Part shown: one piece after another, positions 37,001 to 46,100 of the stretch
How the letters are laid out: each line of letters starts with the position of its first letter
Numbering within the stretch: the stretch's first letter is position 1
Assembly (NCBI RefSeq): GCF_030269925.1
Contig: NC_085131.1
Coordinates: 6,123,501-6,187,500, forward strand
Reading direction: 5' to 3'
Length of the DNA: 64,000 bases
Source of the DNA: Bombyx mori
Taxonomy: Eukaryota; Arthropoda; Insecta; Lepidoptera; Bombycidae
Position numbers and translations under genes: made by a program
The notes under the pieces: generated by a model
What the model was told of the DNA's origin: nothing
Database searches by the model: none
The model's input: only the letters and a program-made list of their open reading frames with translations

Positions 37001-40000
37001 ATTGAGCGGTGTGCCACGGTCATCCATAAACTTATACAGTTGAGCCACGAAATGATCTTTTTCTTCTCTTGGTTCATCATCGGAACTCTGAGAAAACAAT
37101 GCGTTAAATGCGCAGTTTAGTGACAGATAGTCTTTTATTAACAGAGAAAAATATATAAACTCTTTTTTTTATTGTTTAGTAGGGCGGACGAGCTCACAGC
37201 CCACCTGGTGTTAAGTGGTTACTGGACTCCATAGACATCTACGACGTAAATGCGTTACCCACCTTGAGATATCAGTTCTAAGGTCTCAGTATAGTTACTC
37301 ACATCATCAGAAGTATTTCGGGGTTCGTTGAAGAGCGTGTCTCGATCCCAGTGCGGAGGTAGCACACCTTGGTTCAAATATTGCAGAGCGGCTTCAACTC
37401 CTGCCCATTCCAGCGGTGCGCTGCCCTTACGGAACTCGCGTGCTTCTTTTTTGGGTACTGTGTAACTTTAAACAAGTTGTCTGTTAATAATTAATCTTGT
37501 TTGGGCTTGGTTCTTTAGTTTTTGCTTTTAAATTTAGAGCGCAATCGATATGATACTTCATAATTTGTTAGAAACTCACCGTAGGTCTGTTTCTTTGTAG
37601 TTACATGCGCTCTCAATTACGTTCAAAAATATTAATGCGATGTATCCACTGCAGATAGCGTAAACAAATATTTTTAACTGATTCCTAATCATTGAGAGAG
37701 CGTTTTTTAACATAATAGGGGTTAAAGTATGAAATTGCCGTTTTATTGTAATAGGTACTTCGAATTGACATAGAACCTTCATGGTTTGAGATTTTTGAGT
37801 GAAACTTTTTTCAAATGGTACCTAGTGAAACAGTCCCGATCCATGAATCGATCTTCACCATTATTGCTCCATGATAACGCGAGACCTCATACAGCATGAG
37901 AAACCGTTTTGATTCTATAGGAACTGCAATTAGAATCGTTCGTCACCCTCCGTATCTGCCAGACCTTGCTCTAACAAACTGCCATTTTTTTCGTGATTTG
38001 GACAATTTTCTAAGTGAAAAAAGTTTTCTTTCCAGGAGGCAGTACAACATGCTTTCACACAGCTTGTAGAATCTAGATCACCAGAGTTCTATCGCAAAGG
38101 CATAAATGACCTTCCTATTAGATGGCAGCAAAGTCTAGATAATAATAGTAGATATTTTGATTAAATAAATATGTTAAACTAGCGACCCGCCCTTGCTTCG
38201 CTTCGGAAACATTAAATTTTATTATTGACAACGGTGAGTCGCGGTTATTGTTATACTGCGGGTGAAGCCGCGGGGCGAAGCTAGTCTAAAAAAAGTAGCC
38301 TAAGTTACTCTTTATATCATCAGCTACCTATCAGTGAAAGTACCATCAAAATCAGTCCAGCCGTTCCAGAGATTAGCGGAACAAACAGATAGACAGACAC
38401 AAATTGTAAAAAAATATATTTTGGTGTATGTACCGTATATACATATAGATTCATATGCATGTAATAAAAAGAGGCTATTTCAATATTACAAACAGACACT
38501 CCAATTTTATTTATATGTATAGATGAAAAAAAAAACATATGCATGTAATAAAAAGAGGCTATTTCAATATTACAAACAGACACTCCAATTTTATTTATAT
38601 GTATAGATGAAAAAAAAACCAATTTCAATTTTTCATTACAAATCGGCAATTTCATACTTTAACCCCTAATATAAACTTTATATATTACACCGAGTTGACA
38701 GAATTTAGTATGTATACTCACTATCGTCCATCTTTGAAGGAGCGTACTAAATAATCCTCCTTGACCTTGATCTGTGCCGTGGGCGCCACGACCAGCGCTG
38801 GGAAGGCGGGCTGGTGCGGTCGGCGCCTCTCCGCGCCACTGGCCGCCTCCACGAGCACCACGCGACCCACGTGCGGTTCGCGCTCGGCACTGTCCGCCTT
38901 CACGGGACGACTCGTACCTTCGCCTTCACTATCATCTGACCTGTTTTCAGTTATGTTCTCACTTTGTTAAATTTCTTATAGTCATCACTGGTGGTAGGAC
39001 CTCTTGTGAGTCCGCGCGGGTACCACCACCCTGCCTATTTCTGCCGCGAAGCAGTAATGCGTTTGGGTTTGAAGGGTGGGGCAGCCGCCGTAACTATACT
39101 TGAGACCTTAAAACTTATATCTGAAGGTGGGTAGTGCATTTACGTCGTAGATTTCTATGGGATCCAGTAACCACTTCACACCAGGTGGGCTGTGAGCTCG
39201 TCCACTCATCTAAGCAATAAAAAATAAATAAAAAGAAATACTCATTGTTTAAATGGTGATGATATTTGAATGGATTGTCTTTCAAGCAGCATTGAAGGAG
39301 TTCCTTAAGTGGTTAAATTAAAGTCAGTCAGGTGGGATGGAATATGGACATTTTATACACATTCATACTTACTGGGCGCGTCCTCTTCTGCCACGTCGTC
39401 CTGCTATGACTGGGGTAGAAAAGTGTTCAGGGTGTGTCAATGGCAATTGATCTAAAGTCTCGCTTTCATTGAAATGCCTTCCACTCTTCAGGCAAAGCGC
39501 TGATCGCCTCAATGTTGTGATGTCACCATCATCAAACACTAAAATATGATAAACATTTAAGAGCAATGGTGCGTGGGTATAACTTTATTAATTTTGATAA
39601 AAAAACTTTTTTTTTCTACAGCTGAAGCACATAGAATTCTTGTTGAGACTTATGGTGACAATGCTTTGTCGGATACGACATTCAGAGACTTATTTCGACG
39701 CTTTTGAACGATAATGATTTTGAACTTGAGGATAAAGAACGTTTTGGCGCACCGAAAAAATTGTAAGATGAAAATCAGTGGAATCAGCAGGGTGTAATAA
39801 ATTATGAGCTGCTCAAACCGAATGAAACTATCATGGGATCCCATTTTTTAAATAAAACTTTTATTTTGAAAAAGAAACAGCGAGAACTTATTCAACGCTC
39901 TAATACAAAGAAACTGGGCCAAGGAATGTCAAACTTTATGAACTTTGAAGAGTTGAAAAGTGACAGTAGAATGCATTAAATACCACCAATGATCAACAGA

Positions 40001-41227
40001 GCTTGAACTGTGCCCCTACTATTACTGATACATACATTGCTTACAAAGGCAATAAAGCCAAATTCCTGAAATATTAGTGAGAAGTGTAGAGCAAGAATCA
40101 CAAGAAACTCACCAACAGTATATTGACTGCAATCCTGTATTTTAGTAATGACAGCTTCCATTGCATCTTTTTTCGGATCCTGTTTCACTTCTACAGTACT
40201 TCCAATCCTCAATGTACCTTTTATTACATCATCATTCACAGTAATTGTTCCTCCACCAGCTTTAAGTGTAACCTGATACAAGTTTTGCGACTGATTTTAA
40301 TAATGGCACTAGTTTAAATTTACTGCAGCAAAGTGATTCTACGTAGTATAACATTTATTAAAAATATGTAGTGGCTAAAATTCAATTTATATTTTATTAG
40401 TGTAGTGTAGATAAATGACACAAAGCAAAGAAGCAAGGCTGGATTTAGTTTTTCTTAAACATAATATGTACTTCTCTTCTGCTTGATGACTTTTAGAATA
40501 TGGGTACAAAGTGTCGTCAAACTTGCATAGTAGTGGGGTTCAAGGCCTACTTTTGTCAACCAGACCACATAGACATTACGAAGTCAATACTGCCTACCAC
40601 CTTGAGACAAGGTAAAAAGCTCAATTCTATAGTACAACAACCATGTCACTCTTCAAACCAGAAACCACGACCAATTCACAGCAGAAATAGCAGGAGTATG
40701 CCTTAAAATGATGTTATTTCAATGAAAAATTATCTTTTTAAACCATAACTTATTTATCTAAATAAATAAATATAAGTGAGTCTTTAGAAATAATTTTAAA
40801 TTACTACAACTTTATAAAGGATAACCCATTAATAAAACAATATAACTAAGGTATAATGTTTCATCTAACAAGCTAAAAGTCAAATAATTTCAATGTAACA
40901 TAACAAAGTACTTACTTTGCATTTAATATTCCTTACAACTTTTTTTATTTTAGCCTCACAGAATGCACCCTTGTATTTTGCACTAACATCAGTCCCCACT
41001 GGCAAGTAGGGTGGATCATCACCCTGCTGTAAAAAGCATGAAATATTTTTAAGCCTTTAAATATAACATTTTTGCTCTAATCATCATCATAAATTTATAA
41101 TATTTTTTAAAATTTAAATATAGGTTTGTTTAGTATGTATCTGATATATCTTGTATAATAATAATTTATACTCTAACAGAAATATTTCATTTTTGATCTA
41201 TTTATTAAATAAGCTGTTTCTCACCAT
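19023..41227 (-). CDS. htk: ARID4A/ARID4B orthologue (hat-trick), Tudor-ARID-chromobarrel chromatin protein
   Basis: Coding exons in transcript order: 41227-41225 (ATG only, inferred), 41026-40916, 40272-40113, 39538-39373, 38940-38722, 37465-37303, 37087-36950, 36873-36746, 36042-35874, 35458-35304, 34885-34473, 33105-33021, 32015-31879, 31243-31092, 29555-29409, 28408-28366, 28291-28193, 27791-25847, 25303-25134, 24388-24182, 23084-22910, 22322-22222, 20829-20683, 19555-19415, 19054-19023; 1801 aa, all phases consistent. Residues 2-145 are the N-terminal Tudor region ([51 protein letters not shown]). Residues 147-275 are the RBB1NT-like region ([20 protein letters not shown]). Residues 280-385 are the ARID ([26 protein letters not shown]). 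Residues 470-575 are a Lys/Glu tract. Residues 700-775 are the chromobarrel ([15 protein letters not shown]). Residues 1745-1795 are the C-terminal coiled coil ([20 protein letters not shown]). Role from family: nuclear, Sin3/HDAC-linked repressor. The start exon and the 19054 exon are the least certain. Confidence 0.93.
19868..20240 (-). mobile_element. Bm1 SINE (htk intron before exon 19555)
   Basis: Minus-strand copy. Its 3' end (tttttattgctgggatgggtggacgagctc) is at 19868, and the body runs to the middle region (ttacgcaaattataattttgcg...). The tRNA-like head is missing, so it is 5'-truncated near 20240. Confidence 0.88.
20929..21052. mobile_element. Short MITE with inverted ends
   Basis: The left end aaggtacgcgtccattgtcc and right end ggtcaatggacgcgtacctt are near-perfect inverted repeats around a core of about 75 bp. 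The flanks carry TAA/TTA-like trinucleotides, compatible with a Harbinger- or TTA-type target duplication. Lies inside a htk intron. Confidence 0.75.
21060..21430. other. htk intron segment with unassigned open frame
   Basis: A plus-strand open frame of about 120 codons covers this intron segment, but its composition is not convincingly protein-like. No splice context or family match is recognised, so no gene is called. Confidence 0.3.
21691..22066 (-). mobile_element. Unclassified retroposon family, copy 4
   Basis: Minus-strand copy, tttttaagggattttatgacc ... ttcccgccaaaaag. The flanking direct repeat ccttaaaagtat is seen at about 21679 and about 22068. Confidence 0.75.
22390..22835 (+). 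mobile_element. Bm1 SINE, near full length
   Basis: Starts with the tRNA-derived head (gtcgtggcttaaaggataagacgtc... B box ggtgaccgaatcccgc), followed by the whole Bm1 body and the 3' end (ccaactaagcaataagag). One of two copies here that keep the pol III head at good identity. Confidence 0.9.
23208..23650 (+). mobile_element. Unclassified retroposon family, copy 5
   Basis: Plus-strand copy from tttttttgcgggaacgcgagg to aaaattccttaaaaaaacc. No clean target duplication was found. It lies between htk exons 24182-24388 and 22910-23084. Confidence 0.75.
23790..24028 (-). mobile_element. LINE 3'-end repeat ('ctagctgacccggcagac' family), copy 1
   Basis: Plus strand reads taactagctgacccggcagacttcg...gagttttagcgagactaacgaacag...ttatatatagag. 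The same sequence recurs at 33215-33517, 50492-50785 and 57945-58234. This end sequence is common in Lepidoptera and is taken here as a non-LTR retroposon tail; the clade is not certain. Confidence 0.7.
24040..24148 (+). mobile_element. Short interspersed repeat ('ggcagcggtttggctctgcccc' family)
   Basis: Contains ggtttggctctgcccctggc, tccatcaggtgggccgtctg and a caagggcaataaaaaaaa end. A longer copy is at 25408-25530 and a diverged minus copy at about 54275-54400. Confidence 0.65.
24684..24960 (+). mobile_element. RTE-type LINE fragment, C-terminus of reverse-transcriptase ORF
   Basis: Open frame of about 90 codons ending [19 protein letters not shown] ... [17 protein letters not shown]. This W.GHV.R....GRPK..W.D motif is the tail of RTE-like LINE polyproteins; the 59.94-61.7 kb relic has the equivalent (GRLRWAGHVVRM...GRPKLRW). 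No RT core is left here. The tRNA-like sequence just upstream (gtgggttcgatgc, 24628) may belong to a separate SINE. Confidence 0.75.
25408..25530 (+). mobile_element. Short interspersed repeat ('ggcagcggcttggctctgcccc' family)
   Basis: Second copy of the 24040 family, with the gacggtaaccactcaccatc block present and a caaaggcaataaaaaaatag end. Located in the htk intron between exons 25847 and 25303. Confidence 0.65.
28644..28899. mobile_element. MITE, copy 1 of a pair in htk introns
   Basis: Begins cgaggggtgaaagattattt and ends in the reverse complement (tgatcacccttcg). It shares internal blocks acttcttcagctattcgaat and gctgataccaaataaaac with 32663-32955. Confidence 0.75.
29145..29345 (-). 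mobile_element. Bm1 SINE, truncated both ends
   Basis: Minus-strand Bm1 body (cccacctggtgttaagtgg ... cgcgcggactcacaagaggtt). The usual start at aagcaataaa is missing. It lies 64 bp from the htk chromobarrel exon (29409). Confidence 0.85.
29650..30290. mobile_element. Probable LINE/SINE remnant(s) with typical lepidopteran ends
   Basis: The left part reads ctatactaatatt...gtttgtttgaacgcgctaatctcaggaac. The right part reads aactagcttttgcccgcgacttcgtccgcgtgg. Both phrases are familiar ends of non-LTR elements in Lepidoptera. The AT-rich middle is unassigned, so this may be one element or two. Confidence 0.5.
32064..32185 (+). mobile_element. Bm1 SINE, 3' fragment
   Basis: Only the last ~120 bp of Bm1 (agaactaatatctcaaggtg ... 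ccaactatgcaataaagt). It lies 49 bp upstream, in transcript sense, of htk exon 32015-31879. Confidence 0.85.
32663..32955. mobile_element. MITE, copy 2 of a pair in htk introns
   Basis: Ends: ggaggggtgaaaggatattt and ggctattcacccctcg, with extended inverted repeat (tttggtttaaacgacattt / aaatgtcgcctaaaccaaa). The flanks show 'atat' on both sides, a possible short target duplication. The internal [taat]n-rich part differs from copy 1. Confidence 0.8.
33215..33517 (+). mobile_element. LINE 3'-end repeat ('gtctgccgggtcagctag' family), copy 2
   Basis: Plus-strand copy: attgctgttcgttagtctcg ... gaggcactacgaagtctgccgggtcagctag. Confidence 0.7.
33584..33950 (+). mobile_element. Unclassified retroposon family, copy 6
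   Basis: Runs from ctttttggcgggaacgcgag to aaatcccttaaaaaaa. The flanking direct repeat is gtattctatctca (33571-33583) against gtattatatctca (33951-33963), with one mismatch. Confidence 0.85.
34621..34885 (-). repeat. Lys/Glu-coding low-complexity tract in htk
   Basis: On the coding (minus) strand this is almost pure GAA/GAG/AAA/AAG with a few GAT and AGA codons, giving (E/D)K and EKEREK runs of about 85 residues. The opposite strand reads as a Phe/Ser 'protein', which is an artefact. Confidence 0.92.
35603..35845 (+). mobile_element. Bm1 SINE, 5'-truncated
   Basis: ctggtggtaggacctcttgt ... aaccatataagcaataaata. A duplicated 'gcgttaat' occurs near 35680. It lies 29 bp from the donor of htk exon 35874-36042. 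Confidence 0.9.
36189..36556 (-). mobile_element. Unclassified retroposon family, copy 7
   Basis: Minus-strand copy, diverged (ttttttaaagaatttatggtc ... cgcgttcccgccaaag). No target duplication was seen. Confidence 0.7.
37168..37297 (-). mobile_element. Bm1 SINE fragment touching the splice donor of a htk exon
   Basis: Minus-strand 3' portion of Bm1 (attgtttagtagggcggacg ... aaggtctcagtatagtta). Its truncated 5' end reaches the +6 region of the htk intron whose donor is gtgagt at 37302. Confidence 0.85.
37717..38671 (+). mobile_element. mariner element remnant with inverted ends, transposase C-terminus
   Basis: The ends are inverted: left ataggggttaaagtatgaaa; right reads tttcatactttaacccctaat. 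Between 37860 and 38163 a broken plus-strand frame retains mariner transposase hallmarks: [13 protein letters not shown] sequence, then SPDLAPTDYHFF-like sequence reading as [20 protein letters not shown], then a terminal ...NSRYFD stop. A later LINE-like insertion (ctagcgacccgcccttgc at 38179) and an 84-bp tandem duplication fill the right part. Not active: the N-terminal half is missing. Confidence 0.8.
38452..38615. repeat. 84-bp tandem duplication
   Basis: catatgcatgtaataaaaag ... ttatatgtatagatgaaaaa occurs at 38452 and again at 38536, nearly identical. Confidence 0.9.
38985..39222 (+). mobile_element. Bm1 SINE, 5'-truncated
   Basis: ctggtggtaggacctcttgt ... tcatctaagcaataaaaaat. Located 45 bp upstream, in transcript sense, of htk exon 38940-38722. 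Confidence 0.9.
39600..39965 (+). mobile_element. mariner transposase remnant, N-terminal and middle parts
   Basis: The plus strand reads [26 protein letters not shown] then stop, [16 protein letters not shown], and after a deletion [14 protein letters not shown]. These are conserved mariner blocks (HTH region and DDE-side YELL motif). In-frame stops and an internal deletion show it is dead. It lies in the htk intron between exons 40113 and 39538. Confidence 0.8.
40520..40700 (-). mobile_element. Old Bm1 SINE remnant
   Basis: Diverged minus-strand body (cagaccacatagacatta...ctaccaccttgagacaag...cactcttcaaaccag...gcagaaatagcagg). Confidence 0.6.
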
Positions 41228-43157
41228 TGCGATTAATAGAACCAGTAGATAGACTTCTGAAAACCGATATGAATATTTCACTGAATATGGACAAATCAAA
41301 TGCACTTTGAGGCTGGTTTGTGTAAATTTAGGGGTAAAATTTATCTGCAATTATATGTAAGGTATGGTCATGGATGGATCTGAAGTCATTATGAGAGACA
41401 GATCTTCAGATTTAAGAGTTACGAACGTAAGAGGATGTACGTGCATGTAAAATATATATAGCAACTTACTAATGAATTTATAGTTTCAGTAAACCACAAT
41501 CCAACTGGATATTTTACCAGTGGTAACCTCACTACCTTCTGGTAATTTTTGTATTACAATAATATTATTGTTTATTTATATGTTATCTTTGTGTAAAGAT
41601 AAGTAAAACTTTTTTTGCTCGAGTGTTTTTATCACGATTTCTAGTACATATTTATTTAAATGTAATGTCGCTTAATTCAAATTTTTGTACCAAAAGGATT
41701 ACTTTTACATTACCAGTATAGTCGTGGTTTATGTAGACAAAGCACTTAAGACAGTTGTGAATCAAAGTTTAAGATTTATTATCATGTAATTTGTTCATTA
41801 CTGTTATTTACAATGTGTATCATATTTCCTTTTTAATCAAAATTTGTTAGGCACGTAAACGTAAACATAATGAAATCTCATTCCAATCCAATGTTTAGTT
41901 GTGTATAAGCTATGGTTTAGTTTATATTCATAGATATTTAGTTTAAACTCATACACTTTATTATCTATGATCCCTCAACTAACGGCGAATTTACATTACG
42001 AAATTAGTGGCCTGAAACTAATTTCGTGACATTAGTTTTACCAACAGTTTCACGTGTAATTTAATACTTTCGTAGTGCATTAATTTCATGCATGCAAATT
42101 AGTTTCGTGCCCTGCGCGATTTTTTGGTGAAATTAGTGTCATGTAACTAATTTCATAGTGTAGACGCGACGTGAAACTAATGTCGCGAAAGGGCCTGCGC
42201 TGTGCGGACGTGTGTATTGTTAGTTCAGACGCGCTTCAAGCGTTGAAAAGGCAAACCAACGATGGAGTCATAGATTTATACACTTAATATATTTGAGAGA
42301 TGGAGTACAGAAAAATAAAATAGATCTTATTAATGAATATCAGCGACAATGGGACCCGAAACACCTACAGTAAAAAATCAAAATTATCTTCACTCATTCG
42401 AAAATAGTTTTTATTACTCTCAGGATCTTCATCTGCTAATTCAGAGACTAACTTCATTGCACCTAAATGCCTTCTTGTTGACCATCCTCGAATCTACCAA
42501 CTTTTTTTTCTTGATAGCCTTTTTTTAAGTTCATAGGTATATAAGCATTTCTTTAGCTACATTGAATATAGCAAAATATAGCTTTGATACTGACGGCGCC
42601 ATGGTTACTGCGATACTGTGGATTTCGCGACACTCATTTTTTTACGAAATTACTTTCGCATATATCGAAACTACTTTCGTGAAACTGAGCTCCACATGCA
42701 TGACACTAATTTCGTAATGTAAACTCTGCATGAGCTAATTGTCCAATTTATTCATTATATCCAATTTATTGGTTATTTTGATTCAATCATGTAATTATAC
42801 TCAAAGAATGCTACTACAAAATTTCGGTTAGCTTTGAAGTATTTTTTTGTGATACCAATTGGAAGTGAATTGAAGTGGCAGTGTTATTTTAGGCCTAAAG
42901 AGGCACTATGTAAATTGTAAAGATCTGCTTAAAAGTCGAATCACCAGTTGCTGTAAACATTTTGTAAAAAGGAAAAGTTGACAAATGAACATTGAACACG
43001 TCAAAATATTTTTTTTCAGGCGAACCATAGGCGAACATACGATATGATGTTTTGAAAATGTTTTTAAGAACTATTAATATATTTCGGAGTGCATAGAAAT
43101 TTAATTAACGAGGCACATGAAGATATCATTTCGAAGGAGCTCCTAAAAACTATCAAA
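41228..43157. other. Divergent intergenic region htk/Hrd1
   Basis: Contains no exon I can support. It must hold the promoters of both htk (-) and Hrd1 (+), but no TATA box or initiator could be assigned. A Harbinger-like element occupies 41984-42729. A short minus-strand frame at about 41465-41570 is unexplained. Confidence 0.6.
41984..42729. mobile_element. Non-autonomous DNA element, Harbinger-like, with MADF-like relic
   Basis: Left end ggcgaatttacattacgaaa and right end ttcgtaatgtaaactctgc are inverted repeats of about 26 bp. Many subterminal copies of (a)ctaatttcgtg / gaaattagt follow. Inside, plus 42319-42375 reads KIDLINEYQRQWDPKHLQ then stop, resembling the start of a MADF domain as carried by PIF/Harbinger elements. 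No DDE transposase remains. Confidence 0.65.
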
Positions 43158-46100
43158 ATGAAGGCAGTGTTAGCGACGGTGATCAGTCTCGCGCTAACCA
43201 CTGTGGTTATCGGCAATGCATATTACCAAAAGAAACAGTTTTACCCTTCGATAGTTTATTTAACAAATTCAAATCCAAGCATGGCAGTAAGTGTAGCTAT
43301 ATATTAGCATAAATAAATCTTGTTATGTTTTGTTGTGGTCTAGTGTCATGGAGTTTACTGGCATTTACTTGTCCTACAAGTTTCTAGACCTTCACCTCTT
43401 TGCAAGACCTTTCGAATATTTGATTTATTTTGTGATTAGTATCATTGTTACTGTTTGTTGCAGGTAATGTATTTGCAAGCGTTTATTTTAGTTTTATTGG
43501 TGGGAAAAATGCTAAGGAAAATATTCTTTGGTCAACTTCGACCTGCTGAGTTTGAGGTAAGTTGATTGAATTAAGTTGTTGTTTGAAGACACATTGCCTA
43601 TTTCGCCTACATATTCTATATTTTTTTCTAACGGAATATTCTAAATTACCGAATGAAATGTATTGAATCTTAAAAAGTAAGTGACAATGATACCAATTTT
43701 CATTATTTGTTGCAGCATTTAATAGAAAGGTCATGGTATGCCATAACAGAGACGTGCTTAGCATTTACTGTCTTCAGAGATGATTTCAATCCAAAGTTCA
43801 TTGCTCTCTTTACACTGTTGTTATTCCTGAAAGCATTCCACTGGCTTGCTGAAGATAGAGTTGATTATGTGAGTTATTTAATGAGTTATTATTATGTGTT
43901 AATTGCTGATAAGTTTCTTGCGTTTTTCAAATTTTAATGTAGTAGTGATGTTAATTATTGAAACTTAATAATAGCGTTTTCAGTTCAAATTTATTTTAAG
44001 GTTTTGGTACTGCTGTTGTATTTAATGCATTTCACTTAAAGCGATCTTTTATTATTATTTGTGAGGTAGAATACTGGTGTTCATTGGAACACCATTATTT
44101 GCTTAGCACCACCAGCATTTGGAATATTTTGTGCCTCAAGCTGGTTAGTAGTATTAATATTTAGGTGTCTATGGTCTCTGTTATACTGTAGTTACTGGTT
44201 ACTGTGATACTGTGTTACTGGCATCAAACCCGCAAAATTATAATTTGCGTAATTACTGAATGTCTTGTGAGTCTGCATGGGTAAGGTACCACCACCCTGC
44301 CTATTTCTGCAGTGAAGCAGTAATGAGTTTTGGCTTGGAGGGTGGGGCAGCTTTTGTAACTATACTGAGACCTTAGAACTTATCTCAAGGTGGGTGGCGC
44401 ATTTACGTTGTAGATGTCTATGGGCTCTAGTAACCACTTGACACTAGGTAGGCTGTAAGCTAAGCAATAAAATAATAATAATTAGAAAGTTAAGTTTAGG
44501 TGGGCTGTGAATTTGCTGCTCATCTATTACAATATAAAGCATGCAAAACAATAAATTTCTGAATATTTTTAGATGGAGAGAAGTCCTGTTATTGGATGGG
44601 TGTTTCATATAAGGATTCTAAGTTTGCTAATGTTGTTGGCACACGCAGACTTCTACTTCATTCACCATGCGTATCATGTCACTACATCAAAAGGCCCATC
44701 GGTGCAGCTGGTATTTGGTTTTGAGTACAGCATACTTATAATCATGATTGCCAATATATTGATTAAGGTAATTAATGTTTTGTTATTAAGAGATATTTAT
44801 ACTGTGATTAGTGCAACCCTTGAAGATTTGTATTTTAGGGCGAAGCAAAAAGTTCCCAGTCATCTCAATACAAGATATGTATATGTAATTAAATAATTCG
44901 GTTTTCTTGTATAATAGTGTGTTGATTTTAGTAGTAATGTCAAAATTTTTAACAGTATGTTCTACATGCCATCGACTCTCGTTGGGAAGCACCGTGGGAG
45001 AGCAAAGCAGCAGTTCTATTGTACACAGAACTTGCTATAAATTTCTTGAAAGTACTTCTCTATATTGGATTTGTAGCTGTCATGGTCCGCATTTATACTC
45101 TTCCGTTATTTGCATTCCGGCCCATGTATGAAACTATGAGGTATGAGATTTGTATTTTGTTATTATTATCAAATAATTGGTTTGTAAAATGATTTAAAAT
45201 AATTTAATATATTGATATAATATACATATCCTATAATGGTAGCTTTCACGTCCAATGCAATAAAAAATATTAATAGACAAATTCTCAAAAGAAGATGTTG
45301 AAGGTACATTCTATGAAGAGTTGTATATTATTATACTTTTTTCATCAATATTTCCATTATATGAAAATTGCTATCAGCTTCATTTGCATATCCATAGGAC
45401 ACTGATAATTTAAACAATACTTTTAATTATACTATTTATACTTAAAATGTTTCAACATATACAACTCTGTACAGGAGTTTCAAGAAAGCATACAATGATG
45501 TGGTCCTCTCCCGACGTGCAATACGCAATATGAACACACTGTATCCGGATGCGACACAAGCAGAACTCGAAGCTGCTGATAATGAATGTATTATTTGTCG
45601 AGAGGAAATGCATTCTGGTATGTATACTGAGCATAGTAAACATATTATTGATTAAACAAGCAGCTGTGATCACAAAAAATTACATACGTAATGTACACCA
45701 GAAATTTCTAACATAGGTATGTTTTGAATGAGCTTAGTTCAGAGAGTTTAGGCAGTGTTGTGCATGAATAATATCACCCAACCATGTACAACAAAGTAAC
45801 AAACAACCGATCTTTTTACTCTAGAAGACATAAATAATTTTGGGGTAAATAACCCAGATTGAGGATAGTTTATGGCTGAGTTGTACCCTGGAGTTATTCA
45901 TCACTCTATCATCTAAGGTTAAACAGAATCAATCTATATAGAATAGTAAAGACCTAATATATTTTATAAAAATTAATATTCATGTTCTGTGCATCCGTTT
46001 AGCATTTATCAGATTGGCTTCGGACACGATTTATAATTATTTTTGGCACTAAAAGTTTTATGTGATTAGTGAATCAAATCGGTGAATTTCGTGTATCTTG

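Noticed and set aside
43089..43157. N-terminal extension of HRD1 upstream of MKAVL
   Set aside because: The frame is open but begins with GTG; the family start aligns with the ATG at 43158 and the preceding residues would block the signal-anchor start.
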